Positions 15,499-23,656 of a DNA stretch of 56,687 nucleotides are shown piece after piece (position 1 is the stretch's first letter; each line of letters begins with the position of its first letter). This stretch comes from Bifidobacteriaceae bacterium (GTDB lineage Bacteria > Actinomycetota > Actinomycetes > Actinomycetales > Bifidobacteriaceae). The notes under the pieces are model-generated. The model was not told the origin of the DNA. It made no database searches and saw nothing but the letters and a program-made list of their open reading frames with translations. The DNA lies in the NCBI GenBank assembly GCA_022649925.1, contig JALCOX010000002.1:1-56687 (forward strand), in the 5' to 3' direction. The position numbers and the translations under genes were made by a program.

Positions 15499-16989
15499 TT
15501 ATGCCCTCCACTTGGCATACTGCGCGTATACGGCCTCGTTGGGCTCGTCGTGGAAGGTCTCTGTGATCTCAACTGGCCACTCGGGCGCCGAATCAGCGCC
15601 GGGAAGCACCCATGCCGCCTGACGTGCCGCGCCAATGGCGACGTATTCATCGGTTGCGGGAACCTGGATATCCATACCCCAAATCGACGGAGCTAGCTTG
15701 CGTACTGCCGGTGACTTCGCGCCGCCCCCGATGAGCAACAAGCGCTTGATCGGCACACCCTGATCGCGCAGAGCTTCAAGGCAGTCGCGCTGCGAGCAGA
15801 GCAATCCCTCGACGAAGGCGCGGGCGATGTTGGCGCGTGTGGTGTTGTGCAGCGTGAGCCCCATGAGGCGCGCGTTGTCGGTCGGACGATTAGGAGTGCG
15901 CTCGCCGTCGAAGAACGGGATGAGTGAGATTCCTTCTGCGCCTGCAGGTGCGCCGAAGGCGATGGAAGCGAGCTCGTCGTAGTCCACGTCGAGAGCGTGG
16001 CAGCCGGCGTCGAGAATGCGCGAGGCATTGATGGTGCAGGCGAGCGGAACGAAGTGACCGGTCACGTCGGCAAAGCCGTTGAGTGCGCCAGACAAGTCGT
16101 AAACAGGATTTTCAGAAATGGCCGCAGCTACGCCCGAGGTCCCCAGAGAAATTGACACGTCGCCAGCAACCATCGACAGTCCGAAGCTCGCCATGGCGTT
16201 GTCGCCGCCGCCGGGAGCGAGGATGCAACCGCCGTTGACGTTCTTGCCTGCGACTGCAGGATCAGCAACCACAGAAGCGGCCTCGCGCGGTGCGAGAACC
16301 TGGGGGAGGACCACGTCGTGGCGTCCGAGTGCCAAGTCCAGCAAGTCGGTGCGGTAGGTGTTGCCGGCGGGATCAAAGTAGCCGGTTCCCGAGGCGTCGG
16401 AGCGGTCTGTGAACAGGTGTGACAGTGCCTGGGCTCCTGCCTCCTCGGTCTCCTGCGGACCGAAACCGGCGATGCGCCAGGAGAGCCAATCGTGGGGGAG
16501 GCAGATGGCGGCTACTCGTGCGGCGTTCTCGGGCTCGTTCTGCTTGACCCAGGCGACCTTGGTGATGGTGATGGAGGCGACGAGGGGAGTGCCAATGGCC
16601 TTGACCCATGCCTGAGTTCCGGTGTCCTTCAACTCCGCAGCATCGTTGTTGGCAGAAGTCCCAAGTTGTTGGGTGAGGCTTTCCGCCTGTGGCGCCGAGC
16701 GCGTGTCGTTCCACAGCTGCGCCTTGCGAATGACGTTGCCGCGAGAGTCGAGCAGCACCATGCCGTGCTGCTGACCGCCGACCGCGAGCGCGGAGACGTC
16801 GTCAAGTCCGCCCGCCTGCTTGGCAGCTTCTTGGAATGCGGCCCACCAGTTTTCGGGGTCGATGCTGGTCCCATCGGGGTGCTTGGCCGAGCCGAAGCGG
16901 ACGGTCTTGCCAGTAAGAGCATCGGTGACGCGAACCTTGCAGGATTGGGTCGAGGTATCGACTCCGGCGACGAGTACTTGTTCGGGCAT
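15499..16989 (-). CDS. xylB: Xylulokinase
   Basis: 496 residues from the ATG at 16989, which has GGAGGA 5 bp upstream; the longer frame to 17037 lacks a site. FGGY-kinase features are clear: VAGVDTSTQSCKV at the start (ATP site), QQHGMVLLD and LWNDTR in the sugar domain, GGGDNAMASFG and SLGTSGV before the second domain, and LIGGGAKSPAVRKLAPSIWG near the end. It phosphorylates D-xylulose from xylose isomerase, feeding the pentose/phosphoketolase routes, and so is the natural sink for the xylose released by the upstream hydrolases. It is divergent from a ROK regulator that probably controls it. Confidence 0.93.
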   Translation of the reverse strand: MPEQVLVAGVDTSTQSCKVRVTDALTGKTVRFGSAKHPDGTSIDPENWWAAFQEAAKQAGGLDDVSALAVGGQQHGMVLLDSRGNVIRKAQLWNDTRSAPQAESLTQQLGTSANNDAAELKDTGTQAWVKAIGTPLVASITITKVAWVKQNEPENAARVAAICLPHDWLSWRIAGFGPQETEEAGAQALSHLFTDRSDASGTGYFDPAGNTYRTDLLDLALGRHDVVLPQVLAPREAASVVADPAVAGKNVNGGCILAPGGGDNAMASFGLSMVAGDVSISLGTSGVAAAISENPVYDLSGALNGFADVTGHFVPLACTINASRILDAGCHALDVDYDELASIAFGAPAGAEGISLIPFFDGERTPNRPTDNARLMGLTLHNTTRANIARAFVEGLLCSQRDCLEALRDQGVPIKRLLLIGGGAKSPAVRKLAPSIWGMDIQVPATDEYVAIGAARQAAWVLPGADSAPEWPVEITETFHDEPNEAVYAQYAKWRA

Positions 16990-17186
16990 TTTTCCTCCCA
17001 GGGTGTGGTCACGGCGGAGTGAAATTGCACACGTCATCGTGACCGGTAGTTAAACGATAGAACAAATTCTACTCTGAGGTCTTTGAATTGAGAAACCGCG
17101 ATCTTTAATTTCATACGCTATTGTTGAATTAGTTAAGGGAATAGCGGCGGTCCAGTCCTATTTCCACAATGGGCGAGGGGTGTCGA

Positions 17187-18413
17187 ATGGCAGTGTTGCG
17201 AAAGATTAATCAAGACAATCTCAGGGAGCACAATCTCTCTGTTGTCATGAGCACGTTACTTGCTTCTCACGTTCCGCTCAGCCGGGCCGACATCGCAAAA
17301 TCAACTGGATTGACGAAAGCGGCGATGTCTCTGCTTTCGGACATCTTGCTAAAAAACGAAGTCATTCGTCAACTCAAGCCCTCGACCGAGCCCACCTATG
17401 GCCGCCCCAGTACGCCGCTGCAATTCAACCCGCGGAGGTGGGCCGGCATCGGTCTCCAGATCAACACCGACGGTTATGGCTACACGGTTCTCGATCTCGC
17501 CGGCGGCGCCGTGCGCACGGAATGGATTGCCGAGGCCATGATCGATGTGACCCCCGAGCAGATCTTCGAAAAGCTCGATCGCATGGTGCGCCCTGTCGAA
17601 AAGGACCTTGAGCAGATGGGTTATACCGTCTGCGGTGCGGGCCTTGCGCTCCCGGGCCTCGTCGAAGGCAACGGGAAGCTCCTCATTGCCAAGAACCTCG
17701 GTTGGACCAACGTGGACCTCACCAAGTTCGACGTGGTGCGCCGTCTGGATGCAAAGGCCGACAACGAGGCAAATCTCGCCGCTCTGGCCCAGATCTCGGG
17801 CTACGCTGCACATTCAATCTCCGAAGAGATGCTGCTCGACTCTTCGTCCTCCTTCATCTACATTTCCACCGACGTGGGCATCGGTGGCGCCTTCGTGCGC
17901 GACGGACAGGTGATCTTCGGCGATCATGACTTCGGCGGTGAACTCGGCCACGTGTCGGTGGATTGGAAGGGACCGAAGTGTTCCTGCGGCCGTCACGGCT
18001 GTCTCGAGATGTATGCGGGGCGGCGGGCTCTGGTGGAAGCTGCCGGCATCGCGAGCGGGGAGGACTCCGCAAAGACGGACTCAATCAATCAGCTGCTCGA
18101 GACGTGGCGACAGGGGGATCCCAAGGCCGTTCTCGCCATCGATCGTGGGCTTTCTGCGATGGTGAGCGTGCTGGCGTCCACAGTCAACATACTTGACATC
18201 GACACCATTGTGCTCGGGGGATTCTGGTCGAACTTTGACGAGTCTTTGGCGCATTTGCTGGAGCGGCGCATCCAGTCGCAGGTGCTGGGGCGCGAATCTG
18301 TCAAAATACGTGTGTTGATGCCTCCGGTGTCGGACCATCCTGCGCTGCTCGGGGCCGCGGCAACGGGGTTGCGCCAGCTCATCGATCATCCGATGCAGTT
18401 CCTGGAGGCTTAG
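17187..18413 (+). CDS. ROK-family transcriptional regulator (XylR/NagC-like)
   Basis: 408 residues from ATG 17187, which has GAGGGG upstream; ATG 17169 would add six residues and lacks a site. N-terminal winged helix (LSRADIAKSTGLTKAAMSLL) followed by the two-lobed ROK domain, with the sugar-binding EL(G)H motif (FGGELGHVSVD) and the zinc motif CSCGRHGCLE. It lies back to back with xylB, so control of xylose metabolism is the likely role, with xylose as inducer. I could not find a convincing long palindromic operator in the 197 bp between them. Confidence 0.88.
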   Translation: MAVLRKINQDNLREHNLSVVMSTLLASHVPLSRADIAKSTGLTKAAMSLLSDILLKNEVIRQLKPSTEPTYGRPSTPLQFNPRRWAGIGLQINTDGYGYTVLDLAGGAVRTEWIAEAMIDVTPEQIFEKLDRMVRPVEKDLEQMGYTVCGAGLALPGLVEGNGKLLIAKNLGWTNVDLTKFDVVRRLDAKADNEANLAALAQISGYAAHSISEEMLLDSSSSFIYISTDVGIGGAFVRDGQVIFGDHDFGGELGHVSVDWKGPKCSCGRHGCLEMYAGRRALVEAAGIASGEDSAKTDSINQLLETWRQGDPKAVLAIDRGLSAMVSVLASTVNILDIDTIVLGGFWSNFDESLAHLLERRIQSQVLGRESVKIRVLMPPVSDHPALLGAAATGLRQLIDHPMQFLEA

Positions 18414-18508
18414 CGCGCGCAGGGGCTGTTGATCTGACCTCATGGAGTGCGGTAGCTGGGATTTAAAAGATTTTTATGACAACGGTGTCTTTCAAGAATC
18501 GAGGAACG

Positions 18509-19645
18509 ATGAACTCATCGAATCCAGTAGCAATATCAACGCGATCAGCCCCTTCCACGCTCAGTGGCCCCGTTCGGATCGCAATTTTTGGTGACGGCTG
18601 GCGCACGCGCTTCTTCTGCCGTGTGGCGGCGGTCCTGCCTGACCGACTTCGCGTTGAACTCGTGATCGGCAAGCATGACGACAACATCGACAGAATCCGC
18701 AGAGAGTATGGCGTCGCAGTGACGAAGAATGCCAACGATCTGGGCAAGTACGACGTCGACTTCGTGTGCGCAGTGGTCTCATGGCCAGCGACCCCTGGGC
18801 TGGTGGAACAACTGGTGGGCGAGGGGTACAAGGTCTACTGCGAGACCCCGCCGGCGCCTGATCTGCCCGGGCTGCGTGAGTTGTGGACGCAGCTGGGTAG
18901 CCGCGCCGCAGACGTGCAAGTGGGTGAGCAGTATTACCGCATGCCTGGGCACTCTGCCCGTCTTGCCATCTTGCGCAAGGGGACTATTGGAGACGTGAAC
19001 TCGGTGCATGTCGCCTCCACGCATCTGTACCATGCGATTGCGCTCATACGCGATTACATGGGCGTTGGGCGCACCCGCGTGAAAGTGACGGCCCGCAGCT
19101 TCGGCACACACATGGTGAATCCCATGCAGCCCGACGGGTGGGTGAAAGATCCTCAGATTGAGGAGCTCTCTACGATGATATCCACGATCGACTTCGGTGA
19201 GGGTCGTTATGGGCTCTATGATTTCGTCGATAATCAGTGGTGGAACCCGCTGTTGAGCCGACGCATCGTGGCACGCGGGACACTGGGCGAGATGGTGGAC
19301 GACACTGTGCTGCGCTGGCATGACGGCGATCCGATCACCTCTCAGATTGAATATCGTCGCAGCGGACGGGACATGAATCTGGAGGGCAACGACGTTCTCA
19401 CCGCTACATTCGATGGCGAGGTTGTGTACCGAAATCCTTTCATCGGTTCACGTCTGAGCGAAGATGACCTCGCCGTTGCCGACCACCTCGTGGCGATGGG
19501 GCGCTACGTTCGAGGTGAGGGGCCCGAGGTGTATTCGCTCGCAGATGGCATTCATGACCATGCCATTAGCCTTGCCATTGAGGAATCGGCGCGCACGGGA
19601 GAGGATGTTTCGGTGGCCGGCGAAGCATGGATGGACGCAGAATAG
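18509..19645 (+). CDS. Gfo/Idh/MocA-family oxidoreductase
   Basis: 378 residues from ATG 18509 (GAGGAACG upstream; the same ribosome site precedes the aminopeptidase P start). An N-terminal Rossmann strand-turn (RIAIFGDGWRTRFFCRV), VDFVCAVVSWPATPGLVEQL and YKVYCETPPAP match the NAD(P)-binding half and the EKP-like lysine region, here changed to CETPPA, so the usual catalytic Lys is not evident. The second half is the alpha/beta substrate domain. It follows the ROK regulator by 95 bp on the same strand. A sugar or polyol dehydrogenase role is possible, but the loss of the EKP lysine makes the reaction uncertain. Confidence 0.7.
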   Translation: MNSSNPVAISTRSAPSTLSGPVRIAIFGDGWRTRFFCRVAAVLPDRLRVELVIGKHDDNIDRIRREYGVAVTKNANDLGKYDVDFVCAVVSWPATPGLVEQLVGEGYKVYCETPPAPDLPGLRELWTQLGSRAADVQVGEQYYRMPGHSARLAILRKGTIGDVNSVHVASTHLYHAIALIRDYMGVGRTRVKVTARSFGTHMVNPMQPDGWVKDPQIEELSTMISTIDFGEGRYGLYDFVDNQWWNPLLSRRIVARGTLGEMVDDTVLRWHDGDPITSQIEYRRSGRDMNLEGNDVLTATFDGEVVYRNPFIGSRLSEDDLAVADHLVAMGRYVRGEGPEVYSLADGIHDHAISLAIEESARTGEDVSVAGEAWMDAE

Positions 19646-19697
19646 GCAAAATGAGGAGGGGTTTCGTGCTCGGGAATTCCTCTGAACCTCACCGAAC

Positions 19698-19815
19698 CCG
19701 ATTTTTGTGAACTCTCGAATTCAGACCGAGCGGATAACGGGTGTTGTGATCGCTCACAAAGGATCAAAACGGCACATTCCACGATTGTCTCTCCAAAAGA
19801 GTTCACAAAAATCGG
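19698..19815. repeat. 118-bp inverted-repeat element between convergent genes
   Basis: A perfect 18-bp inverted repeat (19698-19715 and 19798-19815; CCGATTTTTGTGAACTCT and its complement) encloses an 82-bp interior with a second palindrome, TTGTGA-TCGC-TCACAA (19744-19759). The TTGTGA/TCACAA core is shared by arms and centre. It fills the gap between the Gfo/Idh gene and the Nudix gene. There is no T tract after the stem, so it is not a classical terminator. No clear target duplication flanks it. Confidence 0.7.
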
Positions 19816-19844
19816 ACGTGGGGCGTGCGGGGAGCCCCCGCACC

Positions 19845-20354
19845 TCAGCCGAGAAGTTCGGAACTAAAAAGGGCGGTCTTGTCGGGGCGGGCGAGGAACT
19901 TTTTCACGGTTGCGAGGCGCTCCACGGTCGAGGCCGCAAGGGGTGAGGGCAGGGCATCGAGCTTGAACCAGCCGGATTCGGTGTTTTCGCCGTCACCAGT
20001 CCCCGGTGTGGCGTTTCCGCCCGGGGCAAGTGAGCAGATGAAGGTGTGGTCCATGTACTGGGCCTGATCCCCATTTGCGTACGTGAGCATGCGTGCCGAG
20101 GATTTCACGGATGCCAGCAGCTCGGGCACGCAGTCGACCCCAGTTTCCTCCTTGACCTCGCGAATGACCGTGTCCGCGGGTTCCTCTGCAGGCTCGTTAA
20201 TGCCGTAAATGAGCGCCCATTCACCCGTGTCGGCGCGCCGAGCGAGCAGCACACGGCCGGCAGCGTCCCTCACGAATGCGGTGACCCCGATGAGCCACAG
20301 TGGATCATGACCGATTTTCTGACGCAGCTTGAGAATGAAGGTCGGAGTCGTCAT
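19845..20354 (-). CDS. Nudix hydrolase
   Basis: 169 residues with a complete Nudix box from Gly51 to Val73: G-x5-E-x7-REVKEETGV. This binds the metal and cleaves a nucleoside diphosphate linked to another group. The N-terminal part (DPLWLIGVTAFVRDAAGRVLLARR) is the usual beta-strand lead-in. The substrate cannot be told from sequence. It lies 48 bp downstream of aminopeptidase P on the same strand, so the two may be co-transcribed. Confidence 0.9.
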   Translation of the reverse strand: MTTPTFILKLRQKIGHDPLWLIGVTAFVRDAAGRVLLARRADTGEWALIYGINEPAEEPADTVIREVKEETGVDCVPELLASVKSSARMLTYANGDQAQYMDHTFICSLAPGGNATPGTGDGENTESGWFKLDALPSPLAASTVERLATVKKFLARPDKTALFSSELLG

Positions 20355-20402
20355 GTGTGGATCCTTTGCCGGATAGTACGGGTGAATGGGCGGGTGGCTG
20401 AA

Positions 20403-21995
20403 TTACTTAGCGGCAGCGGAAGCGGCGCGATCGGCCATCCACTGTTCCACCTCGTCGGGAGCCGAAGGGATGAGTGGCTTGCTCAGCCATTCCGGGCCAT
20501 TCTCGGTCATGAGCACGTCGTCCTCGATGCGGATGCCGATGCCGCGGTACTCCGGCGGAATCAGCAGGTCGTTCTCACGGAAGTAGAGACCTGGTTCGAT
20601 GGTGAAGAGCATGCCCGGAGTGAGCTTCGCGTCCTGATAAGACTCGTAACGGGCCTCCGCGCAATCGTGCACGTCGATCCCCAGATGGTGGGCGACGCCG
20701 CAGGCGTGCCAGCGGCGGTGCTGCTGTCCCTCGGGCTTGAGGGATTCCTCCACAGGAACCGGCAGGATGCCCCACTCGTGCAATGATTCAGCAAGTGAGC
20801 GCATGCAGGCGTGGTGAATGTCCGAATACGTGCGTCCGGGTTGGGCAGCCGCAAATCCGGCCTGCTGCGCCCGGTACACGGCTTCGTAGAGCCTGCGCTG
20901 CAGGGCGGAGAAGTGGCCCGAAACGGGGAAAGTGCGCGTGATGTCCGCCGTGTAGAGGCTGTTGACCTCGACACCGGCATCGATGAGGAGCATATCCTTC
21001 TGACGTACGACTCCCGTGTTGCGCATCCAGTGGAGCGTAGGCGCGTGAGGGCCCGAAGCGACGATTGTTCCGTAGCCGACGTCGTTGCCCTCCTGCCGTG
21101 CGATGGAGTTGAAGGCGCCCTCGAGAACGCGCTCGCCATGCTCGTTATCGACCGCAGAGGGCAGCGCGGACAGGATCGAGTCGAAGCCGTCGTGGGTGGC
21201 GGCGATGGCCTTGCGCATCTCGCCAACCTCATACGAATCCTTGATCATGCGCGCCGTCGCGGCGACCTCGTGGAGAAGATCGTCGTCAGTGTTGTTGCTC
21301 GCAGGATCGTCGAATCCATTCTGCTCACGCACGGTCTCGACCATTTGAGTGATCTCCGGGTCCGCTTCCTTGACGACGCGCACGCGCAGGCCGCCCTTTC
21401 CCGAACCGACGTCTTTGGAGAGTGCGTCGGGCAGGAGGGAGATGTCGCGCGTTTCAAAACCGGTCATCGTGGCGAACTCGTCGAGACCTGGACGAGGGCC
21501 GACCCAGTATTCTCCGTAGGCGGCGGAACGGTAGTAGTCCCGCGTCGTGTGATCGGCCCGTGGATGCAAATACAGCACAGGCGTATGGGTTGCCCCGGAG
21601 TCGGCAGAATCGTTCGGTTCCAGCACGAGCACCGCACCGGCTTCAAAGTCCTGACCCAGACCCGTGTAATAGGCGAAGGTGGTGTCCGGACGGTAGGGGT
21701 AATCGCAGTCGTTGTTGCGGACCTTGGCGACTCCCGCCGGGATCACGAGGCGTTCTCCGGGGAATTTCGCGCCCAAAGCCTCGATGCGAGCGGGCGTGAA
21801 TTTCGAGGATTCCATCGGTTGGGTATCGCTCGATTCCTCTGCCCAGCCTTGCTTCATGAATTCTCTAAAAGCGGGGGAGTCAGGGCGCAGCGAACGGTTG
21901 TTCACGCGCTCTGTAATATCGTCGCTTCCCTGTATGTCCTGATTCTTAACTTCCGCATGACGGGTAGGTACCTGTGGAGCGCTCGCTTCGGCCAT
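20403..21995 (-). CDS. pepP: Xaa-Pro aminopeptidase (aminopeptidase P)
   Basis: 530 residues from the ATG at 21995 (GAGGAACG upstream); the in-frame ATG at 22010 has no ribosome site. An N-terminal aminopeptidase P domain (ERLVIPAGVAKVRNNDCDYPYRPDTTFAYYTG) precedes the pita-bread metallopeptidase fold. The five metal ligands are visible: Asp in LLIDAGVE, Asp in TADITRTFP, His in HHLGIDVHD, Glu in FTIEPGLYF, Glu in IRIEDDVLMT. It removes N-terminal residues preceding proline, which fits an organism that also imports peptides (opp genes). Divergent from folC. Confidence 0.92.
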   Translation of the reverse strand: MAEASAPQVPTRHAEVKNQDIQGSDDITERVNNRSLRPDSPAFREFMKQGWAEESSDTQPMESSKFTPARIEALGAKFPGERLVIPAGVAKVRNNDCDYPYRPDTTFAYYTGLGQDFEAGAVLVLEPNDSADSGATHTPVLYLHPRADHTTRDYYRSAAYGEYWVGPRPGLDEFATMTGFETRDISLLPDALSKDVGSGKGGLRVRVVKEADPEITQMVETVREQNGFDDPASNNTDDDLLHEVAATARMIKDSYEVGEMRKAIAATHDGFDSILSALPSAVDNEHGERVLEGAFNSIARQEGNDVGYGTIVASGPHAPTLHWMRNTGVVRQKDMLLIDAGVEVNSLYTADITRTFPVSGHFSALQRRLYEAVYRAQQAGFAAAQPGRTYSDIHHACMRSLAESLHEWGILPVPVEESLKPEGQQHRRWHACGVAHHLGIDVHDCAEARYESYQDAKLTPGMLFTIEPGLYFRENDLLIPPEYRGIGIRIEDDVLMTENGPEWLSKPLIPSAPDEVEQWMADRAASAAAK

Positions 21996-22225
21996 CGTTC
22001 CTCGATTCATTTTGACAACAGATACAAGTCATCCTAGTGAGTTGGGCTGTCATCGCGGAGCGAACACGGTGTGAGAGGATTCGCTCGCTGTTCGCTGCGC
22101 CGTGAAATCGGCAGAAAGTGGAGGGACGCAAGTAAGATAGATCGTTGGTGCCCAAGGGGTGAGACAGAGCTCTTTGCCTCAGTAATAAACACCCCACACA
22201 CGTCGTTGACGAACCGCTTGACAGA

Positions 22226-23650
22226 ATGGAAGTAACAGTGTCACTCGAAGAACCGCAGAGTTCGAAACGCAACATACAGCAGGTGTACCGCGAGATCATG
22301 AAAAGGGCTCCGGAGCACGACTTCGACCCCAGTCTCGATCGCATGCGCTATGTGCTCGACCTGCTGGGGCATCCTGAACACTCCTTCAAGACAATCCATA
22401 TCACCGGAACCAACGGCAAGGGATCGACGGCGCGCCTTTCAGAGGCCCTCGTCCGCGCCTATGGTCTGCGGACCGGCCTGTACACGTCTCCGCACCTCGA
22501 GAAGGTGAACGAACGCATCGCCATCGATGGTCAGCAGATTTCCGATGAGCGGTTCGTGGACCTCTACGAGCAGGTCATCGACTTCATCAATCTTGCCGAT
22601 AAGCATTCGCTTGAACAGGGTGGCCCCCGCATGAGCTTCTTCGAGGTGCTCACCACCATGGCCATTTGGGCGTTTGCGGATGCGCCGGTAGACGTCGCCG
22701 TCGTCGAGGTCGGCATGGGCGGGCTGTGGGACGCCACCAACGTCATCGATGCGGACGCGGCCATCGTTGGCCCCGTGGGCATGGACCACATGCAGTGGCT
22801 CGGCGACACCGTCGAAAAGATCGCCACTGAGAAGGCGGGCATCATCAAGGAAGGTTCCACTGCCATCATCGGCCCGCAGGAACACGAGTCCGTCTCTCAG
22901 ATTCTGGAGCACAAGGCCGCCACCACCGCAGGAACCACGCTGTTGCGTGACGGTGAGGAGCTCGAAGTTGTCTCGCGTATACCGGCCGTCGGCGGTCAGA
23001 TGGCGAGCTTGCGCACTCCGAACGGCACATACAAAGATGTCCCGATCTCCCTCTTCGGCGAGCATCAGGCCCACAACGCGCTTGCTGCCCTCGCCGCTGC
23101 CGAAGTCGTCATTCCCGTCAATGGAATGCTTGACTCGGATCTCGTCGACGAGGCGTTCGGGGGAGTGAAGGTCCCTGGGCGCATCGAGGTCGTGCGCACC
23201 TCGCCGACCACCATCATCGACGGCGGGCATAACGTTCAGGCCGTCACTGCTCTGCGCAAGGCCATCGAGGAGAGCTTTGATTTCCAACAGCTCGTCGGCG
23301 TCGTCTCCATGATGGGGGACAAGCAGGTCGAAGAGGTGTTGGGAATTCTCGAGCCACTGTTGTCCCAGGTCGTGGTGACCCAGAATTCCGATACGGGCCG
23401 CGTCATGCCGGTCGAAGATCTCGAAAAGATCGCCATTTCGGTCTTCGGTGAGGACCGCGTCATCGCCGAGCCTTCCATGCCTGACGCCATCGCGAAGGCC
23501 GTCGACCTCGTCGACGTCGACGACGAGTTGGGCGTGGGCTACGGCCACGGCATCCTCATCACGGGAAGCTTCGTCACCGCTGGCGATGCGCGCCTCCTGC
23601 TGAAGGAGACTCCGAACAAGGACCTTCTCAAGAAGAAGTCGGAGCGCTAA
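22226..23650 (+). CDS. folC: Folylpolyglutamate synthase / dihydrofolate synthase
   Basis: 474 residues of the Mur-ligase superfamily. ATP loop ITGTNGKGSTARL, substrate loop LYTSPHLEKVNERI, FEVLTTMAIWAFA, GMDHMQWLGDTVEKIATEKAGI (metal and ATP contacts), and the C-terminal domain motif IDGGHNVQAV. It adds glutamate to folates and, in many bacteria, to dihydropteroate. GTG 22238, preceded by GGAAG, is an alternative start. The smc gene follows after 6 bp, so the two form an operon. Confidence 0.92.
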   Translation: MEVTVSLEEPQSSKRNIQQVYREIMKRAPEHDFDPSLDRMRYVLDLLGHPEHSFKTIHITGTNGKGSTARLSEALVRAYGLRTGLYTSPHLEKVNERIAIDGQQISDERFVDLYEQVIDFINLADKHSLEQGGPRMSFFEVLTTMAIWAFADAPVDVAVVEVGMGGLWDATNVIDADAAIVGPVGMDHMQWLGDTVEKIATEKAGIIKEGSTAIIGPQEHESVSQILEHKAATTAGTTLLRDGEELEVVSRIPAVGGQMASLRTPNGTYKDVPISLFGEHQAHNALAALAAAEVVIPVNGMLDSDLVDEAFGGVKVPGRIEVVRTSPTTIIDGGHNVQAVTALRKAIEESFDFQQLVGVVSMMGDKQVEEVLGILEPLLSQVVVTQNSDTGRVMPVEDLEKIAISVFGEDRVIAEPSMPDAIAKAVDLVDVDDELGVGYGHGILITGSFVTAGDARLLLKETPNKDLLKKKSER

Positions 23651-23656
23651 GCCCGC

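Noticed and set aside
15499-17037. Longer start for xylulokinase
   Set aside because: The extra 16 residues lie upstream of a strong GGAGGA site and of the conserved FGGY start.
19728-19738. GAGCGGATAAC, identical to the core of the E. coli lac operator
   Set aside because: Only 11 bp, not symmetric here, and between convergent genes in an unrelated organism; most likely chance.
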